Positions 18,700-27,427 are shown, counted from the first letter of the stretch. The stretch is DNA of 64,000 nt from Aureispira sp. CCB-E (GCF_031326345.1 NZ_CP133671.1:4898001-4962000), one strand, 5' to 3'. Notes: generated by a model from the letters alone, not told the origin. Program-made: numbers and translations.

Positions 18700-19863
18700 A
18701 TGACAACTTCTACAAACACCACTTATCGAACGGATAGCATAGATTTATTACGTGGTTTTATTATGTTATTAATGGCATTGGATCATGCCAGTGCAATGGT
18801 TGGAAGAAGACATTTTAGCGAACTGTGGGGTGTGCCATTTAGAGGCTATCCCGATTTGGGATGGTGGCTAACACGTTTTTTGAGTCATTTATGTGCTCCT
18901 GGTTTCTTCTTTTTGATGGGCATGAGTATTTACCTATTTGCACAAAAACGGCTACAATCGGAATGGTCCAATCAAAAAATTTATACCTATTTTTTAAAAC
19001 GAGGAGGAGTAATTTTACTGCTTATGTTCTTTTTAGAATTTCCTGCATGGGGAATTAGCATGGCCTTGCAGATCCAAGATCCTTCAATAAGCGCTCCTAG
19101 TGTACAAATGCCAGGTGCTCCTGGGAAGTATTTTTTTATTCCAACATCTGTTTTGTATGGTTTGGGGAGTTGTATGATAATTGCTGGCTTTTTATGGAAG
19201 TTAAAACCATGGCAATTATTAAGCATCACTGTGGGTAGTTTTGCATTGTCTTGGTGGTATATTAGCAACTCCAATCCAAATGTTGCCTTTAGTTTTTTTG
19301 AGCATTTTTTGTTGGTGCCTGGAATGTCTCCTGGTGCTTTGGTGATTTATCCTATTATTCCTTGGTTAGGTATTACAACATTTGGTATGTTTTGGGCACA
19401 ATTATTACAAAAGAAACCGCAACAAATCTATACAATTTCAGCTTTTACAGGTTTGTTTTTTATCTTAATTTTCGTGGCACTTCGCTTACTAGAATGGGGC
19501 AACTTTTCCATTGCCAACAACGATACTTGGATTGCATTTTTCACATTGGTCAAATACCCTCCTAGTCTTACTTTTGCTCTTATCACTTGCGGTATCAATT
19601 TGGTTTTGCTCTCTATTTTTGCCCGTCTTTCTGGAAAAGCTTGGCTCCATCCAGTCAAAGTATTTGGACAAACAGCTATGTTCTTTTATATCGCACACTT
19701 ATACTTATATGCCTTTATTGGAGCTGCCTTTAGAATGGGCTGTGATATTAAAGTCATGTATTTGTGTTGGTTAAGCGGTTTGGTTATTTTGTATGTTATT
19801 TGCCAACGTTTCTTGGAGTTTAAAAAAGGTACTGCTAATGATTCTTTTTGGCGAATGATTTAA
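18700..19863 (+). CDS. HGSNAT/DUF1624-type multi-pass membrane protein (putative acyltransferase)
   Basis: The first residues (YRTDSIDLLRGFIMLLMALDH) match the start of the heparan-alpha-glucosaminide N-acetyltransferase catalytic/DUF1624 family, with the conserved Asp-x-x-Arg-Gly and the Asp-His at the end of helix 1. About ten hydrophobic segments cover the remaining sequence. Family members are thought to move acyl groups across the membrane to sugars, but the bacterial substrate is usually unknown. Length (387) fits bacterial members. It is the last gene of the RDD - WD40-caspase - acyltransferase run, 35 bases after the caspase stop. The next gene is convergent and ends 6 bases away. Confidence 0.8.
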   Translation: MTTSTNTTYRTDSIDLLRGFIMLLMALDHASAMVGRRHFSELWGVPFRGYPDLGWWLTRFLSHLCAPGFFFLMGMSIYLFAQKRLQSEWSNQKIYTYFLKRGGVILLLMFFLEFPAWGISMALQIQDPSISAPSVQMPGAPGKYFFIPTSVLYGLGSCMIIAGFLWKLKPWQLLSITVGSFALSWWYISNSNPNVAFSFFEHFLLVPGMSPGALVIYPIIPWLGITTFGMFWAQLLQKKPQQIYTISAFTGLFFILIFVALRLLEWGNFSIANNDTWIAFFTLVKYPPSLTFALITCGINLVLLSIFARLSGKAWLHPVKVFGQTAMFFYIAHLYLYAFIGAAFRMGCDIKVMYLCWLSGLVILYVICQRFLEFKKGTANDSFWRMI

Positions 19864-19869
19864 ATACAA

Positions 19870-20559
19870 CTACTTCAACTTCGCCTCCTTTTTTATACGC
19901 TGTATATTTTCTTGCAAGAACTCCCAATCCTTGTACGCTTCGGCTTTTTTGAGATATACTTTTAGCTCTTTGCTTTTTAAACTATGCAAAATATTGATGC
20001 AAGCAATTGTATAAAACTCATCCTCCTCGCTTGCCCAAGAAGTCAGCACAAGTTCTTCTAAATGGGGATATTTAGTTTCTTGCAATGCAAATAAACTCAT
20101 GCGCTTGGTATACGTTCCTCCATCCTTATAAAAATCTAATAAAAGTGCTCTTATTACGTCTTTAGAAATCGTCTTCAAAAAAGGCAGCACTTTTACAAAC
20201 TGACATTTCACATCTTCTTCTTTGGTCTTTAAAGCCCACTGACACATCTGCAAAAAATCAGATTCGGTGCACTCCAAATAAGAAATTGGTTCTTCAGCAC
20301 TAATGGTTAGCCAATTAATAATATTTCCAACATCCCAACTTCGAGCAATCAAATACATTATCCCTTCCTGTTCTTCTATAGATAAGTTTTGGAGTGTGCC
20401 ACTCTCAAATAATTGCTTTAAATCACTTTCGATATTCTCCCAAAATGGATAAGCAGGGTCATCCGTAAACCCTTTTTCATATTGTTCTTGTGTGTGATTT
20501 TTCTTTCTCCATTGCTCAAACTGCTCAACGTGTTGTGTAATATGATATGTTGCCTTCAT
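19870..20559 (-). CDS. Hypothetical cytoplasmic helical protein, HEAT-like
   Basis: I do not recognise a named family. The 229 residues lack a signal peptide and membrane segments. The second half consists of paired helices of about 30 residues (for example VIRALLLDFYKDGG and SLFALQETKYPHLEELVL), which resembles HEAT/ARM repeats used for protein binding. The sequence is rich in Glu and Lys, as is usual for soluble proteins. The gene stands alone on the minus strand and converges on the acyltransferase gene with a 6-base gap and no obvious terminator between them. Confidence 0.7.
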   Translation of the reverse strand: MKATYHITQHVEQFEQWRKKNHTQEQYEKGFTDDPAYPFWENIESDLKQLFESGTLQNLSIEEQEGIMYLIARSWDVGNIINWLTISAEEPISYLECTESDFLQMCQWALKTKEEDVKCQFVKVLPFLKTISKDVIRALLLDFYKDGGTYTKRMSLFALQETKYPHLEELVLTSWASEEDEFYTIACINILHSLKSKELKVYLKKAEAYKDWEFLQENIQRIKKEAKLK

Positions 20560-20672
20560 TTTTTATACGTAGAAATTCTTTAGAATATACCTCAAACGTG
20601 ATGATACAACTATTTTTGGTGTTATTAAAATAGTAAGTAATCATACTGCAAAACAGACTAAAATAAACTTGC

Positions 20673-21335
20673 TCATTCCAAAAAACCATTCAAATAGTTG
20701 AAAATATTATTCTCTAGTATGGCATCAATTTCTGTTTCTGTATATTCATATTTCTCCTTCCATTTTACCAAATATTCCTGATAAGCTGCTGTTTGTTTAA
20801 ATCGTTGTAATTGCTCTTTTCTAAAAGCTAGGTAGCCTACTGAATCAAAAGCTTTCGATTGTATCAATTTTCCTTCCTTTATTTCTAACAAGAGGTATTT
20901 TTCAAAAATAGAAGCGTACCCATGATGCACATAATCCTTTATTTTACCATCGGGCAAGATCAGTATCTCTGTACACCAATCAATTTTAAATACCTCGTCT
21001 TTGGGGAATATTTGTTTCAGAACCGATTTTAAGGAAACATTGGGTGCCCACTCCTCTTTTCCCTCTTGGTGTTGATACACTTGAATTTGTATGTCTTTTA
21101 ATACCAATACTTGATTCTGAATTTCGAAAGTAGCAATATAGCCTCGCCATAAAGCAGTAGATAAAACGTCTCCTTCAGGGCGCTTTTTAGGATGTTCTTT
21201 AAAATAAGCTTCCAAAGGATTGTTGTGCAAATAATACGTTTTGCCTTCGTAAATTAATTGATCTGGAATTTGGGCAGTTGCAAAACTCTCTTGGCAATAC
21301 CAACTCAACAATAAACTTAAAATAATAATTCTCAT
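20673..21335 (-). CDS. Hypothetical secreted protein
   Basis: The frame extends up to 21404, but ATG at 21335 gives a normal signal peptide (MRIIILSLLLSWYCQESFAT), so I prefer this start; ATG at 21353 is also possible. The mature part (about 200 residues) is polar and mixed alpha/beta. It includes a strand-rich middle (ATFEIQNQVLVLKDIQIQVY), the segment IDWCTEILILPDGKIKDYVHHGY and a C-terminal helix with Tyr and Glu. I recognise no family and propose no function. It is divergent from the helicase gene, and an 18-bp inverted repeat lies in the shared upstream region. Confidence 0.65.
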   Translation of the reverse strand: MRIIILSLLLSWYCQESFATAQIPDQLIYEGKTYYLHNNPLEAYFKEHPKKRPEGDVLSTALWRGYIATFEIQNQVLVLKDIQIQVYQHQEGKEEWAPNVSLKSVLKQIFPKDEVFKIDWCTEILILPDGKIKDYVHHGYASIFEKYLLLEIKEGKLIQSKAFDSVGYLAFRKEQLQRFKQTAAYQEYLVKWKEKYEYTETEIDAILENNIFNYLNGFLE

Positions 21336-21518
21336 ACTTTGTTTTAATATCATATCGTCAAGCATTTTGCATTTTAAGATAGCCATTTTCCATAAGAAAA
21401 ACAACCTTTAGCCTACCGTCTATCGGCTAATTATTCTTTTTTCAACTAAATAGGTATCTAATTTAATACTCCGTTGATTTTTTAGTTTTCCTACGAAAAA
21501 CGTAAAAAAGTATCTTGC

Positions 21519-21587
21519 ATTAGTTTGATTATCAGTCTTTTAGCGCAAAGGTTAATAAAAATACATCTTACTGATAATCAAACTAAT
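21519..21587. repeat. 18-bp perfect inverted repeat with 33-base spacer
   Basis: The arms ATTAGTTTGATTATCAGT (21519-21536) and its exact reverse complement (21570-21587) flank 33 bases. They lie between two divergent genes. The arms could fold as a stem, act as paired protein-binding sites, or be the remains of a small mobile element. Confidence 0.8.
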
Positions 21588-21698
21588 ACGATTTTTCAAC
21601 GAACTATTGTAATTAGGAACCTCTTGAAATAGAATGCCCACTCTATTCTCCCCCTTGTAAAGATTTCCATGCTCCATAAGAACAAAGTTGTCATTCGC

Positions 21699-21729
21699 TT
21701 GCAATATAAGTGAACATCTTATACCTTTG
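21699..21729 (+). promoter_or_regulatory. Bacteroidota sigma-A type promoter for the helicase gene
   Basis: TTG at 21699-21701 and TACCTTTG at 21722-21729 are separated by 20 bases. This fits the phylum's -33 TTG and -7 TAnnTTTG pattern, 35 bases before the ATG. Confidence 0.5.
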
Positions 21730-21763
21730 TTTTTTACAATTTTTTGGGCTTAAAAACTAATTC

Positions 21764-23467
21764 ATGAAACAATCCACTGCTCTACGTATTCTCAAAGCAG
21801 GAAAAAATGTATTTTTAACAGGTTCTGCTGGAGCAGGAAAAACCTATGTACTCAACCAGTACATACAATATCTGAAAGAACGTCGGGTTCCTGTTGCTGT
21901 TACAGCCTCTACGGGGATTGCTGCTACGCATATGAATGGAATGACCATCCATGCTTGGTCGGGTATTGGCGTGCGTACACATTTGAGCCAAAAGGATTTG
22001 GAATTCATGAAAACCAAGAAATACCTTCGGGATAAACTAGAAGCTGCCAAGGTATTGATCATTGACGAAATATCTATGTTGCACAAAACACAATTGGATA
22101 TGGTCAATCAAGTTTTGAAATTTTTTAAGGGCAATGACTATGCTTTTGGTGGCATACAAGTAATTTTTTCAGGCGATTTTTTCCAACTTCCTCCAGTTGG
22201 CTTAGGAACAGAAAATAATCGAGAAAAATTTGCCTTTATGTCTAAAGCTTGGCTAGAAGCCAAACTTGCCATTTGCTATCTTACAGAGCAACATAGACAA
22301 GAAAGCGGTCAACTAAATCAGATTTTGAACGAAATCCGCAACAATACAATTTCTCAAAACTCTTTGCAGTTATTAAAAGAAGCCGCCCATACGACCTTTC
22401 CCAAAGGCTGGGAACCGCCCATGCTATATAGTCACAACCACGATGTCAATAGAACCAACAATCAATATCTTAGAGCCTTAGATGGAAAAATTACTACCTT
22501 CGAAGCAACAACAAAAGGCAATAAAAAATTATTAGACTTGCTCAAAAACTCTGTTCGAGCAGAAGAACAAGTTTACCTCAAAGAAGGCGCTAAAGTAATG
22601 TTTGTCAAAAATAACTATGAACATGGGTATATTAATGGAACATTGGGCAAAGTGATGGGATATTCACCAGAAGGATTTCCCCACATTATGCTCAGTGATG
22701 GAAAACAATTGATTGCCGAACCCAACGAATGGTCTATAGAGGACGATATGGGAAAGTCCCTTGCTTCTTACCAACAAATTCCTATTCGATTGGCATGGGC
22801 TATTACTGTTCACAAAAGCCAAGGTATGACCTTGGATTATGCAAAAGTTGATTTGAGCCGAACCTTTGAGAAAGGACAGGGCTACGTTGCCCTCTCTCGT
22901 CTGAAAAACCTAGCGGGACTTCAATTAACAGGCTTCAATGATATTGCACTACAAGTTGATCCTTTAGCCTTTAAAGCAGATAAGCGTTTCCAAGAGTTAT
23001 CATCTGAAATAGAAGCTAAAATTGATGCAACAGCTCTAGAAAAAAGAGCCCTTGGTTTTTTAAGACATTGTGGAGGGTTGACCGATCCCGAAGACATTGA
23101 GCGTTATAAAAAGAAAAAAAAGGAGAAAAAACACAAGAAAAAAGCAACCCACCTGATTACCAAAGAACTGGTTGATCAAAACTGGAGCATTCAACAAATT
23201 GCCGCCGAACGTGGATTGACAGAAAGTACTATTACAGGTCATATCGCCAAACTCCATGACTTATTTCCTACTTTTGACTGGTCTCCCTATGCACCTCCTG
23301 CTGGTATTTTGCAGAAAGTACAAGCTGCTTACAACCAAATATTGGCAGCCAACAAGCCTGATGATGTCCGTCCAGATGGCTCGGTGAGTTCTAAAGCCCT
23401 GTATGAAGCCATGAACCAAGAGATTGGCTACACACAAATTAAATTGGCTTTGTTGTTTATTCAGTAA
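21764..23467 (+). CDS. PIF1-like SF1 helicase with C-terminal helix-turn-helix domain
   Basis: The Walker A motif GSAGAGKT is at residues 20-27. Motif Ia (VTASTGIAATHM) follows, then the Walker B DEIS at 101-104, motif III in VIFSGDFFQLPPVG, and the C-terminal helicase motif LAWAITVHKSQGMTLD near 345-360 with YVALSRLKNLAGL. These place it with the PIF1/RecD-like 5'-3' DNA helicases. The tail contains a Lys-rich linker and a helix-turn-helix of the HTH_40 type (SIQQIAAERGLTESTITGHI, about 475-495), an arrangement common in Bacteroidota PIF1-like proteins. The expected role is DNA unwinding in replication or repair. It appears to be a single gene. A T4-Rnl2-type RNA ligase follows after 308 bases on the same strand. 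Confidence 0.9.
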   Translation: MKQSTALRILKAGKNVFLTGSAGAGKTYVLNQYIQYLKERRVPVAVTASTGIAATHMNGMTIHAWSGIGVRTHLSQKDLEFMKTKKYLRDKLEAAKVLIIDEISMLHKTQLDMVNQVLKFFKGNDYAFGGIQVIFSGDFFQLPPVGLGTENNREKFAFMSKAWLEAKLAICYLTEQHRQESGQLNQILNEIRNNTISQNSLQLLKEAAHTTFPKGWEPPMLYSHNHDVNRTNNQYLRALDGKITTFEATTKGNKKLLDLLKNSVRAEEQVYLKEGAKVMFVKNNYEHGYINGTLGKVMGYSPEGFPHIMLSDGKQLIAEPNEWSIEDDMGKSLASYQQIPIRLAWAITVHKSQGMTLDYAKVDLSRTFEKGQGYVALSRLKNLAGLQLTGFNDIALQVDPLAFKADKRFQELSSEIEAKIDATALEKRALGFLRHCGGLTDPEDIERYKKKKKEKKHKKKATHLITKELVDQNWSIQQIAAERGLTESTITGHIAKLHDLFPTFDWSPYAPPAGILQKVQAAYNQILAANKPDDVRPDGSVSSKALYEAMNQEIGYTQIKLALLFIQ

Positions 23468-23520
23468 TGTTCATGAACAAACCGTTTTGTGCTCCTCCCT
23501 ATTAAGGTTTGTAGCTTGGT

Positions 23521-23547
23521 GATTAGCTGCGCTGCTACTGCGTGGTA
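23521..23547 (+). repeat. Dispersed short repeat, copy B1
   Basis: TTAGCTGCGCTGCTACTGCG followed by TGGT. It differs from copy A mainly by G for T in CTGCG/CTTCG. It is paired with B2, about 48 bases further on. Confidence 0.75.
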
Positions 23548-23569
23548 CTTCGTGAGCGTTGCGCTTTTA

Positions 23570-23597
23570 GTTAGCTGTGCTGCTACTGCGTGGTATT
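23570..23597 (+). repeat. Dispersed short repeat, copy B2
   Basis: TTAGCTGTGCTGCTACTGCG followed by TGGT, in the same orientation as B1. The spacer between them contains CTTCGTGAGCG, similar to the CGTGAGC in the spacer of the pair near 57.7 kb. Confidence 0.75.
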
Positions 23598-23775
23598 TAT
23601 TTCATAACCTTCATTTCATATGAAGTTGCTACTCTTAGTTAGCGAGATATAAAAATTTGTTTTATATTAAATTAACAATCAATCCAATGCAATTTTTAAG
23701 CGGATTAATACTTATTTCATCGAACTTTTTTAAGTGTTCTAGCTGTTATTCAAGTACACTTATAAATAGAATACG

Positions 23776-24807
23776 ATGGATTTTAAGGCCTACGAAAAAA
23801 TGCCGACTAGCTTAAAAAAGTTACGTCTGAATGAGCAACAATACGCACTCTTACATAAAGTAGATTGGGTCGTGACAGAAAAAGTACATGGCGCTAACTT
23901 TTGTTTGACTTACAAAGATCGAACATTAGGGTTTGCAAAACGCAAAACAAAGTTAGCATGGACAGACGACTTTTTTGGTTTTCAAATAGTGGTTCAACGT
24001 TTAGAAGAAAAAATATTATCTTTATTTGAGTTATTAGCCTTAGAGTTTCCCGCCGAAAGTTATGCGATCTATGGAGAACTTTTTGGAGGTGCCTATCCAC
24101 ACCCTGAAGTTGAATCTATTGCTGATTTGCACGCCATTCAAACAGGTGTTTACTACAGTCCTACTATTCATTTTTGTGCTTTTGATATTGCCATTGAAAC
24201 CCAAGAACACCGTTATTATTTGGATTACGAAAAAGCCATTGCCTATTTTGAGGAGGCAAACATTTTTTATGCTACAATATTGTATCAAGGACCTCTAAAT
24301 ACTTGTTTAGATTATGATATTGCCTTTGATTCCCACTTACCTACCTTGTTGGGCTTGCCCCCTCTACATTCTAATCTAGCAGAAGGAGTTGTTTTAAAAC
24401 CTCTGCACAATATTGTTGACCCTTTGGATGCTTCTTATTTTCGCCCTACTTTGAAGCTCAAAAATGAAGCTTTCGCAGAAGATATAAAATTTCATCAAGC
24501 TCAAAAATGGTCATTTAGCACAACTCAAAAAACCAATAGCGAAGCGCTAAACTTTTTATTATTAGATTTGAGAAACTCCATTACTAAAAATAGACTGAAT
24601 AATGTGCTTTCTAAAATTGGACATTTAGACTTTGACAATCAAGAACGATTAAAAGAAATTAAAACCAGTTATCTTGAAGATGTCTGGCAGGATTTTAATT
24701 TAGAACATGATGGAATCTTGGAGTTATTAGACATCCAAGAAAAAACATGGTTAGAAAATCGTTTGCTGGCAGAAATAAAAGTACTTATTTATGCTTTAGA
24801 AGCTTAA
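23776..24807 (+). CDS. T4 Rnl2-type RNA ligase
   Basis: The nucleotidyltransferase motif I is EKVHGANF with the predicted AMP-accepting Lys36 (T4 Rnl2 uses Lys35 in the same KxHGxN motif). Further family motifs are YGELFGG (Glu101), the aromatic/Asp segment FCAFDI (about 133-138), EGVVLKP (Glu203) and LKLKN (Lys227, Lys229). The spacing agrees closely with T4 Rnl2, and the C-terminal helical domain (about 240-343) is present, so the protein looks complete. Rnl2 enzymes seal 3'-OH/5'-phosphate nicks in double-stranded RNA using ATP. The cellular substrate here is unknown. The gene stands alone, 308 bases after a PIF1-like helicase, with a repeat element between; joint function is only a possibility. 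Confidence 0.88.
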   Translation: MDFKAYEKMPTSLKKLRLNEQQYALLHKVDWVVTEKVHGANFCLTYKDRTLGFAKRKTKLAWTDDFFGFQIVVQRLEEKILSLFELLALEFPAESYAIYGELFGGAYPHPEVESIADLHAIQTGVYYSPTIHFCAFDIAIETQEHRYYLDYEKAIAYFEEANIFYATILYQGPLNTCLDYDIAFDSHLPTLLGLPPLHSNLAEGVVLKPLHNIVDPLDASYFRPTLKLKNEAFAEDIKFHQAQKWSFSTTQKTNSEALNFLLLDLRNSITKNRLNNVLSKIGHLDFDNQERLKEIKTSYLEDVWQDFNLEHDGILELLDIQEKTWLENRLLAEIKVLIYALEA

Positions 24808-25005
24808 TAATAGCATCTAATTATACGTGCTCAATCATTATTAGTTTATAAATATAGTGACACTGCTTAGGTGGTTTGCTGGCACTATTGTGGTCATATT
24901 TCAATACGCTCCATTAAACATCTCGCTGTTGCTAGTTGTTATACGATAGTAGCACTAGCTATTGATATTAATAATTGTAAGAAAAAGCCCAATAAGCATT
25001 GCACT

Positions 25006-25602
25006 ATGAAATACCCAATCCTTGTCTTTTTGTCATTTTTTTATTTCCTGTTCTTCTGTGGTATTAGTCAAATATTGTGTACTCCATCTCCCTTTACTTC
25101 TGTATATTTTAACAAACATAACTCTATGAAAATCAACTTACAAGATTTAGAAGGTCGTTGGTATATCAATCAAAGTAATTTCCCAATGTGGCTAAAAGGA
25201 AACAAAGCCAACCCGACATTCAATTATACCCTCCAAGAAAAAAAGGGACAAAAAGGATTATTAGATATTGTACAATATCAACAAAATGGCAAGACAAAGT
25301 CCATTAAAGGTTATGATACAGTACTAGATGCCAATAATCGAAAATTCATGTGGCGCGGCAAAGGGCTGCTGGCTATGTTAACTAGTAAATGGGAAATTTT
25401 ACACCTTGCACCAGATCAAAGTTGGGCAATTATATATTTTCAAAAAACATTATTCACTCCCAACGGTTATGATGTTATTTCTAGACAAAAAAAACTGTCT
25501 TTAGCACAGGAACAAGCTATTGATACTCAACTAAAACAGTTGAATATATCAACTAACTTAGTTACGATTCAACAATCGTTATTAAGCGAAAAACATCAAT
25601 AA
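25006..25602 (+). CDS. Lipocalin-like secreted or membrane-anchored protein
   Basis: The frame opens further upstream, but ATG at 25006 gives a hydrophobic N-terminus (MKYPILVFLSFFYFLFF) fitting a signal peptide or anchor. ATG at 25126 (MKINLQDLEGRWY) would give a cytoplasmic form. The core starts with LEGRWYINQSNFPMW, the Gly-x-Trp strand that opens lipocalin folds. It continues with strands through YTLQEKKGQKGLLDIVQY and WEILHLAPDQSWAIIYF, which resembles bacterial lipocalins. A helical tail follows. A ligand cannot be predicted. The stop overlaps the end of the convergent minus-strand gene by 7 bases. Confidence 0.65.
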   Translation: MKYPILVFLSFFYFLFFCGISQILCTPSPFTSVYFNKHNSMKINLQDLEGRWYINQSNFPMWLKGNKANPTFNYTLQEKKGQKGLLDIVQYQQNGKTKSIKGYDTVLDANNRKFMWRGKGLLAMLTSKWEILHLAPDQSWAIIYFQKTLFTPNGYDVISRQKKLSLAQEQAIDTQLKQLNISTNLVTIQQSLLSEKHQ

Positions 25603-27191
25603 TTAATCTGCAAATCTTGAGCAAATAATTGATTCAATTCATAAATACAAGCATCGCTCAATTTATTTAGTTTTTGATTCAATTCTTGTTGCTGCTGAAC
25701 GACTTTGAGAAAATTATCCTTAGTCCCTTCTTCGTAAACATCATTCAATGTTTCCCAAAGCTTCTTAATTTCAGCTAGAACTTTTTGTCTACTAGGCTCC
25801 TCGACACTTTGCTCTAAAATTGCCAACAACTTTTTAAACCGAACTCGACTAGCTTCTAAACGCTTTATAGACAATGCAATATCCCAATTTAATGCTTTCA
25901 TCATAAAATAAAGTGCGCTCCGTTGACTTTCTATTTTTAAGTGACTAAGCTGTTCTATTTGAAAAATCATGTCTTCTGACATGGGAGAATTTCCGTTGTT
26001 TTGGGGTAAGATCTTTTGGTAAGCAGGAACCGTTTCAGCATGACGTTTGATCATTACATTGGCTTGGTCACAGGCTGCCATCACCACCAAACCTTGTTCC
26101 AAAGTTTTGAATGTTTGCACCTCATTCATTGTCTCAAAATTGACCAATAGGTTCTTATAGTTTTTCCACATAGTCTGAACAACCTCTACAGCATCCTGAA
26201 TTTCAAGTGTTGGTGCTGCCAGCAGCATACCTTCCAAGTTGTGTTCAAAATCATTGGTTTGATCTAAGATTTGTTGCTGATAAACGTACTTGATATCTTT
26301 GTGATTACTAGTAACATAAGTAGTGGACATTTGCTGTACTAATACGCATTGTTTTGCCCCTTGATGAATCATATGACTCAAAGAAAGATTGGCACTAAGC
26401 ACACCATAACTATCCATTACTTTTTGGATATTCTCTTCAATAGCTGTTCCTTGTTCTAAGATTCGATGCAAAGCTTCTACATCATTTTCTTTAACCGAAA
26501 ACTGCTTTATAATAGAAAGCCATTGGGTTCTAATTAACTGCAATGTTTCTTGAATAGAAGCCGAAGTAGTCGTTGCTTTTTCGAGAATGTATAAAATACG
26601 CACAAATGATTTTTGAAAAGTTGCTAATTCTGTAGCGCAATCTAATGTTTCATCGGTATGACCATTTGCCATATAATACGTTAAAATTTGCTGCATCAAA
26701 ATCTTTTGATGTTGCACCTGATTGATGTATTGATTAATAGTAATCCAGTTATTGTCGTCTTGAATTGTATATTCATATTCTTGATAAGCAGAATGAAGCA
26801 TTTTAGAGGCTTTTAGCAATTCCTTAGCTTTGTTCAACAACGCCGTAATCGAGGACTTTTTGATGGACCAATCAGCAATACTTTTGAACTCTTTCCAGAC
26901 AACACGAACCGCTTGGATGTGTTCTTTTACCCGCTCGTTTGGTATAAATAAACTCAACTGATACAATTGTTCTTCATATTTGGCAACTGTCGCTGCTCTG
27001 TCTTTGTACAGCTTTGGGTTTCTAATATCGTAACATAAAGTCAAATAGATTTTGGCAATCTTCTGCGATAAAATTTGTTGTTCTACAGTAATTTCTAACG
27101 CTTCTTTGATGGACGGTCCTTTACTATTGGCATAAAGAAACGAGGGCAAAAGAAATATACAAATAGCAATGAAGTGTGTAAATTGTTGCAT
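25596..27191 (-). CDS. Secreted PilJ-type helical-bundle protein without an output domain
   Basis: A signal peptide (to LYANS, about residue 23) precedes 500 residues of long helices. The first block has the sequence ALEITVEQQILSQKIAKIYL and a later AIRVVWKEF-type segment, as in the PilJ / type IV pili methyl-accepting N-terminal sensor domain. Related blocks recur about four times (for example ILMQQILTYYMANGH, CVLVQQMSTTYVTSN, QRSALYFMMKALNW). PilJ domains are normally the periplasmic input module of chemoreceptors or histidine kinases. Here no transmembrane segment, HAMP or signalling domain follows, so it is an exported sensor-fold protein of unknown use. A good promoter lies upstream, and it appears monocistronic. 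Confidence 0.75.
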   Translation of the reverse strand: MQQFTHFIAICIFLLPSFLYANSKGPSIKEALEITVEQQILSQKIAKIYLTLCYDIRNPKLYKDRAATVAKYEEQLYQLSLFIPNERVKEHIQAVRVVWKEFKSIADWSIKKSSITALLNKAKELLKASKMLHSAYQEYEYTIQDDNNWITINQYINQVQHQKILMQQILTYYMANGHTDETLDCATELATFQKSFVRILYILEKATTTSASIQETLQLIRTQWLSIIKQFSVKENDVEALHRILEQGTAIEENIQKVMDSYGVLSANLSLSHMIHQGAKQCVLVQQMSTTYVTSNHKDIKYVYQQQILDQTNDFEHNLEGMLLAAPTLEIQDAVEVVQTMWKNYKNLLVNFETMNEVQTFKTLEQGLVVMAACDQANVMIKRHAETVPAYQKILPQNNGNSPMSEDMIFQIEQLSHLKIESQRSALYFMMKALNWDIALSIKRLEASRVRFKKLLAILEQSVEEPSRQKVLAEIKKLWETLNDVYEEGTKDNFLKVVQQQQELNQKLNKLSDACIYELNQLFAQDLQINY

Positions 27192-27234
27192 GACTAGATA
27201 GTTGTAGAAAGATAAATGAGGATTAGAACTGTTA

Positions 27235-27265
27235 CAAAATTACGTCTTTTGTTTAGCCACATCAA
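27235..27265 (-). promoter_or_regulatory. Bacteroidota-type promoter for the PilJ-like gene
   Basis: On the minus strand, TTG (27265-27263) and TAATTTTG (27242-27235) are 20 bases apart, the same spacing as at the helicase gene. The -7 box lies 43 bases before the start codon. Confidence 0.5.
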
Positions 27266-27427
27266 GCCTTTTTTAATGGGTCTATATATGTAAATTATAT
27301 GTAAAGAATATCACCTCTATATCCAAAGCAAAAACTATTGACAATCAACAACTCTCAAAGAACAAAAACAAGATTCATCTAATTATATTTAATAATTTTT
27401 TAAACTATAACACCAATCTCAAAAAAG

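Larger units (their letters stand above)
21336..21763. promoter_or_regulatory. Divergent promoter region
   Basis: This region lies between the minus-strand secreted-protein gene and the helicase gene. It holds the 18-bp inverted repeat and, near the helicase, a Bacteroidota-type promoter. No other gene is visible. Confidence 0.55.
23468..23775. other. Intergenic region with two dispersed-repeat copies
   Basis: No gene is visible. The first half is occupied by a paired repeat element (23521-23597), and the rest is AT-rich upstream sequence of the RNA ligase gene. Confidence 0.6.
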
